Of a stretch of 64,000 nt of DNA, positions 53,908 to 64,000 are shown piece after piece (position 1 is the first letter of the stretch; every line of letters starts with the position of its first letter). The DNA comes from Bombyx mori (taxonomy: Eukaryota; Arthropoda; Insecta; Lepidoptera; Bombycidae), in assembly GCF_030269925.1 (NCBI RefSeq), contig NC_085125.1, forward strand, positions 14,967,943 to 15,031,942, in the 5' to 3' direction. A model generated the notes under the pieces. That model was given only the letters and a program-made list of their open reading frames with translations. It ran no database searches and was not told the DNA's origin. The position numbers and the translations under genes were made by a program.

Positions 53908-56209
53908 GTTGTTGGAGGCGTTTCAGTATTTCTAGCGATTAAACTGTTGATACAACAACTGTCTAGTCGGATAGTGATTCAGCCCAGTTAGTTAGTATGA
54001 TGCAATGTAATGTGTTATGCGAGTATATCGGGGAAAGTTGTCCTATGACTTAAATAAATGTATAGGTGTAAATGTGTAAAATGTATATATTGTAAAAATA
54101 ATTGTCAATGTCTTACTTAGCTTAATAATAATTAAGTCGTCGCAACACACTTATTCCGCCCAAAAAAGGCTTGTTTATTTGCCCAATAGGGTCAGTCAAA
54201 TATAAACCGTGCTGTCTGTACTACCCAGATAGATATGTCTTATTGAAATGTATATGTAACTTTCTATTTCTTTAAATATTTTATTTTACTTTACAGGAGC
54301 TGTACTCTGCATATAAAAGTTTATGTCTCTGTTTTTTGTTGCAGATTTCGTCAGACTACACGAGTACTGGACTCGTCGGATGTCGGTAAGAAATTATTTA
54401 TTTATTTACTTGTATGTGTGTGTGTGTGTGTGTGTGTGCGCGTGTGTGTGTGTATGTGTGTGTGTGTGTGTGTGTGTATTATATATAATGATTTAATTTA
54501 AGTTATTCCGCTTTCGATATTGACCAACTAACTAAAATAAGCAGTCAAACTGTTAAACAATTTTAAAACATAACAGACACAATTAAATTATTCGCAGTTC
54601 TGAATTATAATATGAAATATATAAAAATAAAATAGTGATACAAAATAAAAATTAGAGAAAAAAAAAAAAAAAACAAGACGAAACAAAACAATAACGTCAG
54701 CTCAGTTACACACTGTCCACAATTTCTAAGTAATACAGTGATGTATTTCACATTCACACTAAAACTAATATTATTATGCACTAAATATGTACATCTAAGT
54801 CAGTGACAGCAAGTAACCAAACCAAACATTCAATTTCGTTCTATTTCGTTCTATTCGCTATTCAATACGCTGGCTGTGTTATGTTCGATGTTGTTTCACT
54901 TCAAATTTAATTGTTGTAAAACATAAAGAAACAAAAGACGGGACCAGATGGTGCGGCGCGTGACTCATCCGCTCACCTGCATGTAAACAACATCGATATC
55001 ACGTCACCGCCGCGCTGTTCTATTGGTCGACAAGTTCGCTCGGTTTCTTACGGCTTAAGATAAATGTTTTATATTGTTCCGCTTTCGATGCGGGTCAAAA
55101 ATACAAGTGATTCACGAATCAATCAAATTCATAACCTATTCTAAGACATACACAACACGCACAGCAGATGTATGTACAGTTCCAAATTTTTAAAGTTCCT
55201 ACTTAATAATACAAACACAAATAAAATAAGCCAAAAATTAAAAAAATTTAAAAAGTGGTCCGAAACTAGTCGAGTTTGGGTTCGTTTTGTAAGGGCTTCT
55301 CTCAGGGTCACGAATATTTATTTAACAATAAAAACCAACCGACATCCGATTTAATATTCTTAAAAGTAATAAATTTTTTCCTTAAAGTGATTATAAAAGT
55401 ACAATTTCGGTCCAATAATTTCAAATAAGGCGTCAAAGTTATGCTAAATTTTTAACTCTACAATAATATTTAAATTAATATGTTCTAGATTTTTAATAGT
55501 TATTTTTTAAATGCAATTGAAAATTTTAAAAATTTTGAAAAATTATTTTCTCCGGAATTTTCTGATAGAAATTTCTGATTTTTTCAACAATGTTGCAGGT
55601 GTATGTAAGCTTTAATATGACTATGAAAAAACTATATGTTATCGATCGTTATAAAAAGATAGAAAATTTCGAATATTGCCAAACTTTCAAAATTCAATAA
55701 CTTAAAAACGCCTTAACTTTTTTCAGGTCTTGAAACGGTTCTGGGCTTCTCTTGTCTGCCTCCTCCAGTCACTATTTTCAAAATTTCCAAAATGGCCGCC
55801 GATCACTGACCACGTGCCACGTGGTTTTTGTTTTTTTCGGTGATTTCTCGGCCGTCTCTGGCCGAAAAATTCCAAATTTGGTATTGGATTGTAGGGTTCA
55901 ACAAGCCCGTCAGGACAGCAGTAGAAAAACTGTATGTCACAGCGATAAAACCCGCGGCGCACGCGGTCAAAGTTTCGGAATTCTGCAATTTCCGAGTTTT
56001 TCCACGGAAAATCGTCCAAATTTCACTGCGATCCAAAATAAACTTTCACCAACAGGTTCGCCGCACTTTTCCACAAATTTTGGTGTATCGCACTGTTATT
56101 TTGGTACACTTTTCACCACTTTTCGGAATTTTTAATGATTTTTCGAGCGTAAATCACTGCGGAGCAACTTGGGACGCGCGTGTTCGCTGCGGAGGGCCAC
56201 GGCAGACTG
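53908..56209 (-). promoter_or_regulatory. long 5' UTR/promoter region of the TRAS-like element
   Basis: 2.3 kb without a meaningful open frame. Its 5' end reads CAGTCTGCCGTGGCCCTCCG on the minus strand, directly beside CCTAACC telomere sequence. R1-clade telomeric LINEs carry an internal promoter at the 5' end (established knowledge), so the first tens of bases at 56209 downward are the likely start site. AT-rich in the middle (54480-55720). Confidence 0.7.
54413..54478. repeat. (TG)n microsatellite in the LINE 5' UTR
   Basis: About 33 TG dinucleotides, broken by a few CG and TA units (54436-54454). It lies within the untranslated region and is absent from known functional motifs; probably hypervariable. 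Confidence 0.92.
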
Positions 56210-59200
56210 GGTTAGGTTAGGTTAGGTTAGGTTAGGTTAGGTTAGGTTAGGTTAGGTTAGGTTAGGTTAGGTTAGGTTAGGTTAGGTTAGGTTAGGTTAG
56301 GTTAGGTTAGGTTAGGTTAGGTTAGGTTAGGTTAGGTTAGGTTAGGTTAGGTTAGGTTAGGTTAGGTTAGGTTAGGTTAGGTTAGGTTAGGTTAGGTTAG
56401 GTTAGGTTAGGTTAGGTTAGGTTAGGTTAGGTTAGGTTAGGTTAGGTTAGGTTAGGTTAGGTTAGGTTAGGTTAGGTTAGGTTAGGTTAGGTTAGGTTAG
56501 GTTAGGTTAGGTTAGGTTAGGTTAGGTTAGGTTAGGTTAGGTTAGGTTAGGTTAGGTTAGGTTAGGTTAGGTTAGGTTAGGTTAGGTTAGGTTAGGTTAG
56601 GTTAGGTTAGGTTAGGTTAGGTTAGGTTAGGTTAGGTTAGGTTAGGTTAGGTTAGGTTAGGTTAGGTTAGGTTAGGTTAGGTTAGGTTAGGTTAGGTTAG
56701 GTTAGGTTAGGTTAGGTTAGGTTAGGTTAGGTTAGGTTAGGTTAGGTTAGGTTAGGTTAGGTTAGGTTAGGTTAGGTTAGGTTAGGTTAGGTTAGGTTAG
56801 GTTAGGTTAGGTTAGGTTAGGTTAGGTTAGGTTAGGTTAGGTTAGGTTAGGTTAGGTTAGGTTAGGTTAGGTTAGGTTAGGTTAGGTTAGGTTAGGTTAG
56901 GTTAGGTTAGGTTAGGTTAGGTTAGGTTAGGTTAGGTTAGGTTAGGTTAGGTTAGGTTAGGTTAGGTTAGGTTAGGTTAGGTTAGGTTAGGTTAGGTTAG
57001 GTTAGGTTAGGTTAGGTTAGGTTAGGTTAGGTTAGGTTAGGTTAGGTTAGGTTAGGTTAGGTTAGGTTAGGTTAGGTTAGGTTAGGTTAGGTTAGGTTAG
57101 GTTAGGTTAGGTTAGGTTAGGTTAGGTTAGGTTAGGTTAGGTTAGGTTAGGTTAGGTTAGGTTAGGTTAGGTTAGGTTAGGTTAGGTTAGGTTAGGTTAG
57201 GTTAGGTTAGGTTAGGTTAGGTTAGGTTAGGTTAGGTTAGGTTAGGTTAGGTTAGGTTAGGTTAGGTTAGGTTAGGTTAGGTTAGGTTAGGTTAGGTTAG
57301 GTTAGGTTAGGTTAGGTTAGGTTAGGTTAGGTTAGGTTAGGTTAGGTTAGGTTAGGTTAGGTTAGGTTAGGTTAGGTTAGGTTAGGTTAGGTTAGGTTAG
57401 GTTAGGTTAGGTTAGGTTAGGTTAGGTTAGGTTAGGTTAGGTTAGGTTAGGTTAGGTTAGGTTAGGTTAGGTTAGGTTAGGTTAGGTTAGGTTAGGTTAG
57501 GTTAGGTTAGGTTAGGTTAGGTTAGGTTAGGTTAGGTTAGGTTAGGTTAGGTTAGGTTAGGTTAGGTTAGGTTAGGTTAGGTTAGGTTAGGTTAGGTTAG
57601 GTTAGGTTAGGTTAGGTTAGGTTAGGTTAGGTTAGGTTAGGTTAGGTTAGGTTAGGTTAGGTTAGGTTAGGTTAGGTTAGGTTAGGTTAGGTTAGGTTAG
57701 GTTAGGTTAGGTTAGGTTAGGTTAGGTTAGGTTAGGTTAGGTTAGGTTAGGTTAGGTTAGGTTAGGTTAGGTTAGGTTAGGTTAGGTTAGGTTAGGTTAG
57801 GTTAGGTTAGGTTAGGTTAGGTTAGGTTAGGTTAGGTTAGGTTAGGTTAGGTTAGGTTAGGTTAGGTTAGGTTAGGTTAGGTTAGGTTAGGTTAGGTTAG
57901 GTTAGGTTAGGTTAGGTTAGGTTAGGTTAGGTTAGGTTAGGTTAGGTTAGGTTAGGTTAGGTTAGGTTAGGTTAGGTTAGGTTAGGTTAGGTTAGGTTAG
58001 GTTAGGTTAGGTTAGGTTAGGTTAGGTTAGGTTAGGTTAGGTTAGGTTAGGTTAGGTTAGGTTAGGTTAGGTTAGGTTAGGTTAGGTTAGGTTAGGTTAG
58101 GTTAGGTTAGGTTAGGTTAGGTTAGGTTAGGTTAGGTTAGGTTAGGTTAGGTTAGGTTAGGTTAGGTTAGGTTAGGTTAGGTTAGGTTAGGTTAGGTTAG
58201 GTTAGGTTAGGTTAGGTTAGGTTAGGTTAGGTTAGGTTAGGTTAGGTTAGGTTAGGTTAGGTTAGGTTAGGTTAGGTTAGGTTAGGTTAGGTTAGGTTAG
58301 GTTAGGTTAGGTTAGGTTAGGTTAGGTTAGGTTAGGTTAGGTTAGGTTAGGTTAGGTTAGGTTAGGTTAGGTTAGGTTAGGTTAGGTTAGGTTAGGTTAG
58401 GTTAGGTTAGGTTAGGTTAGGTTAGGTTAGGTTAGGTTAGGTTAGGTTAGGTTAGGTTAGGTTAGGTTAGGTTAGGTTAGGTTAGGTTAGGTTAGGTTAG
58501 GTTAGGTTAGGTTAGGTTAGGTTAGGTTAGGTTAGGTTAGGTTAGGTTAGGTTAGGTTAGGTTAGGTTAGGTTAGGTTAGGTTAGGTTAGGTTAGGTTAG
58601 GTTAGGTTAGGTTAGGTTAGGTTAGGTTAGGTTAGGTTAGGTTAGGTTAGGTTAGGTTAGGTTAGGTTAGGTTAGGTTAGGTTAGGTTAGGTTAGGTTAG
58701 GTTAGGTTAGGTTAGGTTAGGTTAGGTTAGGTTAGGTTAGGTTAGGTTAGGTTAGGTTAGGTTAGGTTAGGTTAGGTTAGGTTAGGTTAGGTTAGGTTAG
58801 GTTAGGTTAGGTTAGGTTAGGTTAGGTTAGGTTAGGTTAGGTTAGGTTAGGTTAGGTTAGGTTAGGTTAGGTTAGGTTAGGTTAGGTTAGGTTAGGTTAG
58901 GTTAGGTTAGGTTAGGTTAGGTTAGGTTAGGTTAGGTTAGGTTAGGTTAGGTTAGGTTAGGTTAGGTTAGGTTAGGTTAGGTTAGGTTAGGTTAGGTTAG
59001 GTTAGGTTAGGTTAGGTTAGGTTAGGTTAGGTTAGGTTAGGTTAGGTTAGGTTAGGTTAGGTTAGGTTAGGTTAGGTTAGGTTAGGTTAGGTTAGGTTAG
59101 GTTAGGTTAGGTTAGGTTAGGTTAGGTTAGGTTAGGTTAGGTTAGGTTAGGTTAGGTTAGGTTAGGTTAGGTTAGGTTAGGTTAGGTTAGGTTAGGTTAG

Positions 59201-62200
59201 GTTAGGTTAGGTTAGGTTAGGTTAGGTTAGGTTAGGTTAGGTTAGGTTAGGTTAGGTTAGGTTAGGTTAGGTTAGGTTAGGTTAGGTTAGGTTAGGTTAG
59301 GTTAGGTTAGGTTAGGTTAGGTTAGGTTAGGTTAGGTTAGGTTAGGTTAGGTTAGGTTAGGTTAGGTTAGGTTAGGTTAGGTTAGGTTAGGTTAGGTTAG
59401 GTTAGGTTAGGTTAGGTTAGGTTAGGTTAGGTTAGGTTAGGTTAGGTTAGGTTAGGTTAGGTTAGGTTAGGTTAGGTTAGGTTAGGTTAGGTTAGGTTAG
59501 GTTAGGTTAGGTTAGGTTAGGTTAGGTTAGGTTAGGTTAGGTTAGGTTAGGTTAGGTTAGGTTAGGTTAGGTTAGGTTAGGTTAGGTTAGGTTAGGTTAG
59601 GTTAGGTTAGGTTAGGTTAGGTTAGGTTAGGTTAGGTTAGGTTAGGTTAGGTTAGGTTAGGTTAGGTTAGGTTAGGTTAGGTTAGGTTAGGTTAGGTTAG
59701 GTTAGGTTAGGTTAGGTTAGGTTAGGTTAGGTTAGGTTAGGTTAGGTTAGGTTAGGTTAGGTTAGGTTAGGTTAGGTTAGGTTAGGTTAGGTTAGGTTAG
59801 GTTAGGTTAGGTTAGGTTAGGTTAGGTTAGGTTAGGTTAGGTTAGGTTAGGTTAGGTTAGGTTAGGTTAGGTTAGGTTAGGTTAGGTTAGGTTAGGTTAG
59901 GTTAGGTTAGGTTAGGTTAGGTTAGGTTAGGTTAGGTTAGGTTAGGTTAGGTTAGGTTAGGTTAGGTTAGGTTAGGTTAGGTTAGGTTAGGTTAGGTTAG
60001 GTTAGGTTAGGTTAGGTTAGGTTAGGTTAGGTTAGGTTAGGTTAGGTTAGGTTAGGTTAGGTTAGGTTAGGTTAGGTTAGGTTAGGTTAGGTTAGGTTAG
60101 GTTAGGTTAGGTTAGGTTAGGTTAGGTTAGGTTAGGTTAGGTTAGGTTAGGTTAGGTTAGGTTAGGTTAGGTTAGGTTAGGTTAGGTTAGGTTAGGTTAG
60201 GTTAGGTTAGGTTAGGTTAGGTTAGGTTAGGTTAGGTTAGGTTAGGTTAGGTTAGGTTAGGTTAGGTTAGGTTAGGTTAGGTTAGGTTAGGTTAGGTTAG
60301 GTTAGGTTAGGTTAGGTTAGGTTAGGTTAGGTTAGGTTAGGTTAGGTTAGGTTAGGTTAGGTTAGGTTAGGTTAGGTTAGGTTAGGTTAGGTTAGGTTAG
60401 GTTAGGTTAGGTTAGGTTAGGTTAGGTTAGGTTAGGTTAGGTTAGGTTAGGTTAGGTTAGGTTAGGTTAGGTTAGGTTAGGTTAGGTTAGGTTAGGTTAG
60501 GTTAGGTTAGGTTAGGTTAGGTTAGGTTAGGTTAGGTTAGGTTAGGTTAGGTTAGGTTAGGTTAGGTTAGGTTAGGTTAGGTTAGGTTAGGTTAGGTTAG
60601 GTTAGGTTAGGTTAGGTTAGGTTAGGTTAGGTTAGGTTAGGTTAGGTTAGGTTAGGTTAGGTTAGGTTAGGTTAGGTTAGGTTAGGTTAGGTTAGGTTAG
60701 GTTAGGTTAGGTTAGGTTAGGTTAGGTTAGGTTAGGTTAGGTTAGGTTAGGTTAGGTTAGGTTAGGTTAGGTTAGGTTAGGTTAGGTTAGGTTAGGTTAG
60801 GTTAGGTTAGGTTAGGTTAGGTTAGGTTAGGTTAGGTTAGGTTAGGTTAGGTTAGGTTAGGTTAGGTTAGGTTAGGTTAGGTTAGGTTAGGTTAGGTTAG
60901 GTTAGGTTAGGTTAGGTTAGGTTAGGTTAGGTTAGGTTAGGTTAGGTTAGGTTAGGTTAGGTTAGGTTAGGTTAGGTTAGGTTAGGTTAGGTTAGGTTAG
61001 GTTAGGTTAGGTTAGGTTAGGTTAGGTTAGGTTAGGTTAGGTTAGGTTAGGTTAGGTTAGGTTAGGTTAGGTTAGGTTAGGTTAGGTTAGGTTAGGTTAG
61101 GTTAGGTTAGGTTAGGTTAGGTTAGGTTAGGTTAGGTTAGGTTAGGTTAGGTTAGGTTAGGTTAGGTTAGGTTAGGTTAGGTTAGGTTAGGTTAGGTTAG
61201 GTTAGGTTAGGTTAGGTTAGGTTAGGTTAGGTTAGGTTAGGTTAGGTTAGGTTAGGTTAGGTTAGGTTAGGTTAGGTTAGGTTAGGTTAGGTTAGGTTAG
61301 GTTAGGTTAGGTTAGGTTAGGTTAGGTTAGGTTAGGTTAGGTTAGGTTAGGTTAGGTTAGGTTAGGTTAGGTTAGGTTAGGTTAGGTTAGGTTAGGTTAG
61401 GTTAGGTTAGGTTAGGTTAGGTTAGGTTAGGTTAGGTTAGGTTAGGTTAGGTTAGGTTAGGTTAGGTTAGGTTAGGTTAGGTTAGGTTAGGTTAGGTTAG
61501 GTTAGGTTAGGTTAGGTTAGGTTAGGTTAGGTTAGGTTAGGTTAGGTTAGGTTAGGTTAGGTTAGGTTAGGTTAGGTTAGGTTAGGTTAGGTTAGGTTAG
61601 GTTAGGTTAGGTTAGGTTAGGTTAGGTTAGGTTAGGTTAGGTTAGGTTAGGTTAGGTTAGGTTAGGTTAGGTTAGGTTAGGTTAGGTTAGGTTAGGTTAG
61701 GTTAGGTTAGGTTAGGTTAGGTTAGGTTAGGTTAGGTTAGGTTAGGTTAGGTTAGGTTAGGTTAGGTTAGGTTAGGTTAGGTTAGGTTAGGTTAGGTTAG
61801 GTTAGGTTAGGTTAGGTTAGGTTAGGTTAGGTTAGGTTAGGTTAGGTTAGGTTAGGTTAGGTTAGGTTAGGTTAGGTTAGGTTAGGTTAGGTTAGGTTAG
61901 GTTAGGTTAGGTTAGGTTAGGTTAGGTTAGGTTAGGTTAGGTTAGGTTAGGTTAGGTTAGGTTAGGTTAGGTTAGGTTAGGTTAGGTTAGGTTAGGTTAG
62001 GTTAGGTTAGGTTAGGTTAGGTTAGGTTAGGTTAGGTTAGGTTAGGTTAGGTTAGGTTAGGTTAGGTTAGGTTAGGTTAGGTTAGGTTAGGTTAGGTTAG
62101 GTTAGGTTAGGTTAGGTTAGGTTAGGTTAGGTTAGGTTAGGTTAGGTTAGGTTAGGTTAGGTTAGGTTAGGTTAGGTTAGGTTAGGTTAGGTTAGGTTAG

Positions 62201-64000
62201 GTTAGGTTAGGTTAGGTTAGGTTAGGTTAGGTTAGGTTAGGTTAGGTTAGGTTAGGTTAGGTTAGGTTAGGTTAGGTTAGGTTAGGTTAGGTTAGGTTAG
62301 GTTAGGTTAGGTTAGGTTAGGTTAGGTTAGGTTAGGTTAGGTTAGGTTAGGTTAGGTTAGGTTAGGTTAGGTTAGGTTAGGTTAGGTTAGGTTAGGTTAG
62401 GTTAGGTTAGGTTAGGTTAGGTTAGGTTAGGTTAGGTTAGGTTAGGTTAGGTTAGGTTAGGTTAGGTTAGGTTAGGTTAGGTTAGGTTAGGTTAGGTTAG
62501 GTTAGGTTAGGTTAGGTTAGGTTAGGTTAGGTTAGGTTAGGTTAGGTTAGGTTAGGTTAGGTTAGGTTAGGTTAGGTTAGGTTAGGTTAGGTTAGGTTAG
62601 GTTAGGTTAGGTTAGGTTAGGTTAGGTTAGGTTAGGTTAGGTTAGGTTAGGTTAGGTTAGGTTAGGTTAGGTTAGGTTAGGTTAGGTTAGGTTAGGTTAG
62701 GTTAGGTTAGGTTAGGTTAGGTTAGGTTAGGTTAGGTTAGGTTAGGTTAGGTTAGGTTAGGTTAGGTTAGGTTAGGTTAGGTTAGGTTAGGTTAGGTTAG
62801 GTTAGGTTAGGTTAGGTTAGGTTAGGTTAGGTTAGGTTAGGTTAGGTTAGGTTAGGTTAGGTTAGGTTAGGTTAGGTTAGGTTAGGTTAGGTTAGGTTAG
62901 GTTAGGTTAGGTTAGGTTAGGTTAGGTTAGGTTAGGTTAGGTTAGGTTAGGTTAGGTTAGGTTAGGTTAGGTTAGGTTAGGTTAGGTTAGGTTAGGTTAG
63001 GTTAGGTTAGGTTAGGTTAGGTTAGGTTAGGTTAGGTTAGGTTAGGTTAGGTTAGGTTAGGTTAGGTTAGGTTAGGTTAGGTTAGGTTAGGTTAGGTTAG
63101 GTTAGGTTAGGTTAGGTTAGGTTAGGTTAGGTTAGGTTAGGTTAGGTTAGGTTAGGTTAGGTTAGGTTAGGTTAGGTTAGGTTAGGTTAGGTTAGGTTAG
63201 GTTAGGTTAGGTTAGGTTAGGTTAGGTTAGGTTAGGTTAGGTTAGGTTAGGTTAGGTTAGGTTAGGTTAGGTTAGGTTAGGTTAGGTTAGGTTAGGTTAG
63301 GTTAGGTTAGGTTAGGTTAGGTTAGGTTAGGTTAGGTTAGGTTAGGTTAGGTTAGGTTAGGTTAGGTTAGGTTAGGTTAGGTTAGGTTAGGTTAGGTTAG
63401 GTTAGGTTAGGTTAGGTTAGGTTAGGTTAGGTTAGGTTAGGTTAGGTTAGGTTAGGTTAGGTTAGGTTAGGTTAGGTTAGGTTAGGTTAGGTTAGGTTAG
63501 GTTAGGTTAGGTTAGGTTAGGTTAGGTTAGGTTAGGTTAGGTTAGGTTAGGTTAGGTTAGGTTAGGTTAGGTTAGGTTAGGTTAGGTTAGGTTAGGTTAG
63601 GTTAGGTTAGGTTAGGTTAGGTTAGGTTAGGTTAGGTTAGGTTAGGTTAGGTTAGGTTAGGTTAGGTTAGGTTAGGTTAGGTTAGGTTAGGTTAGGTTAG
63701 GTTAGGTTAGGTTAGGTTAGGTTAGGTTAGGTTAGGTTAGGTTAGGTTAGGTTAGGTTAGGTTAGGTTAGGTTAGGTTAGGTTAGGTTAGGTTAGGTTAG
63801 GTTAGGTTAGGTTAGGTTAGGTTAGGTTAGGTTAGGTTAGGTTAGGTTAGGTTAGGTTAGGTTAGGTTAGGTTAGGTTAGGTTAGGTTAGGTTAGGTTAG
63901 GTTAGGTTAGGTTAGGTTAGGTTAGGTTAGGTTAGGTTAGGTTAGGTTAGGTTAGGTTAGGTTAGGTTAGGTTAGGTTAGGTTAGGTTAGGTTAGGTTAG
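56210..64000 (+). repeat. telomere: uninterrupted (TTAGG)n array
   Basis: 7,791 bp, about 1,558 copies of GGTTA in constant phase; I see no variant unit or indel in any line. TTAGG is the canonical insect telomere unit. The G-rich strand runs 5'->3' toward the right, so this is the chromosome-terminal array. It is truncated only by the window edge. Apparent open frames in it are artefacts of the repeat. Confidence 0.97.

Larger units (their letters stand above)
48145..56209 (-). mobile_element. full-length TRAS-like telomeric non-LTR retrotransposon
   Basis: 8.07 kb lying entirely between TTAGG repeats. Minus-strand order is a 2.3-kb 5' region (56209-53908), ORF1 (Gag-like), ORF2 (endonuclease, RT, RNase H), about 0.62 kb of 3' UTR and a 66-nt poly(A) tail (T run 48145-48210). 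The tail points toward the centromere and the 5' end toward the telomere. Bombyx TRAS elements are LINEs of the R1 clade that cut telomeric repeats (established knowledge). Size, long 5' UTR, insertion site, orientation and R1-like ORF2 all favour TRAS over the oppositely oriented SART. Both ORFs are open, so it could be active. Subfamily not determined. Confidence 0.9.

Noticed and set aside
49843..53935. Open frames on the plus strand opposite ORF1 and ORF2 (up to 168 codons)
   Set aside because: Antisense shadows of the LINE ORFs; no domain character, and the minus-strand frames carry all known motifs.
48145..56209. Assignment of the telomeric LINE to SART
   Set aside because: SART inserts in the opposite orientation relative to TTAGG and is shorter; the poly(A) toward the centromere and the 2.3-kb 5' UTR fit TRAS better, though only an alignment would settle it.
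56210..64000. Regular repeats considered as a CRISPR array or satellite DNA
   Set aside because: Period 5, no spacers, sequence TTAGG with the G strand toward the end: a eukaryotic telomere.

Overview
The window looks like a chromosome end from a moth, almost certainly Bombyx (B. mori or close kin). Three independent signals agree: a long TTAGG telomere array, many copies of the tRNA-derived SINE Bm1, and mariner and telomere-targeted LINE families that are characteristic of silkworm. The G-rich TTAGG strand reads 5'->3' toward position 64000, so the right edge points at the physical chromosome end.

Bases 1-39,700 are gene-poor. They are filled with old repeats: Bm1 SINEs at many degrees of decay, non-autonomous Helitrons (6.8, 10.3, 15.8 and 24.3 kb), fragments of a Jockey-like LINE (13.3, 21.8, 25.3, 30.1 kb), mariner relics (7.4, 23.3, 31.5, 35.7, 37.6 kb), simple-sequence tracts and a near-perfect 319-bp inverted repeat (28.1-28.9 kb). 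I saw no convincing protein-coding exon of a host gene in this part, only two GC-rich stretches ending in good splice donors that could be untranslated first exons.

The one host gene I can assemble lies at 39,729-44,190 on the plus strand. Seven exons join in phase to give a 315-residue, secreted or membrane-tethered, two-Ig-domain protein of the Dpr/zig-8 neuronal recognition family. Its fourth intron holds a DD37D mariner (Bmmar1-like) that is itself split by a Bm1 SINE. The gene ends only about 3.8 kb before the first telomere-type repeats. That gap holds a nest in which an RTE-clade LINE fragment is split by a decayed DD37D mariner and an internally deleted DD41D (rosa-like) element.

From about 47,996 the sequence is telomeric: about 150 bp of degenerate TTAGG/TTTGGG variants, then an 8.07-kb, apparently full-length TRAS-like non-LTR retrotransposon on the minus strand (poly(A) tail toward the centromere, 5' end toward the telomere, both ORFs open), then an uninterrupted, visually perfect TTAGG array from 56,210 to the end of the window. 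The LINE's endonuclease is expected to cut telomeric repeats, and its position between two TTAGG blocks fits that. The layout is therefore last host gene, transposon nest, decayed proximal telomere repeat, site-specific LINE, clean distal telomere.
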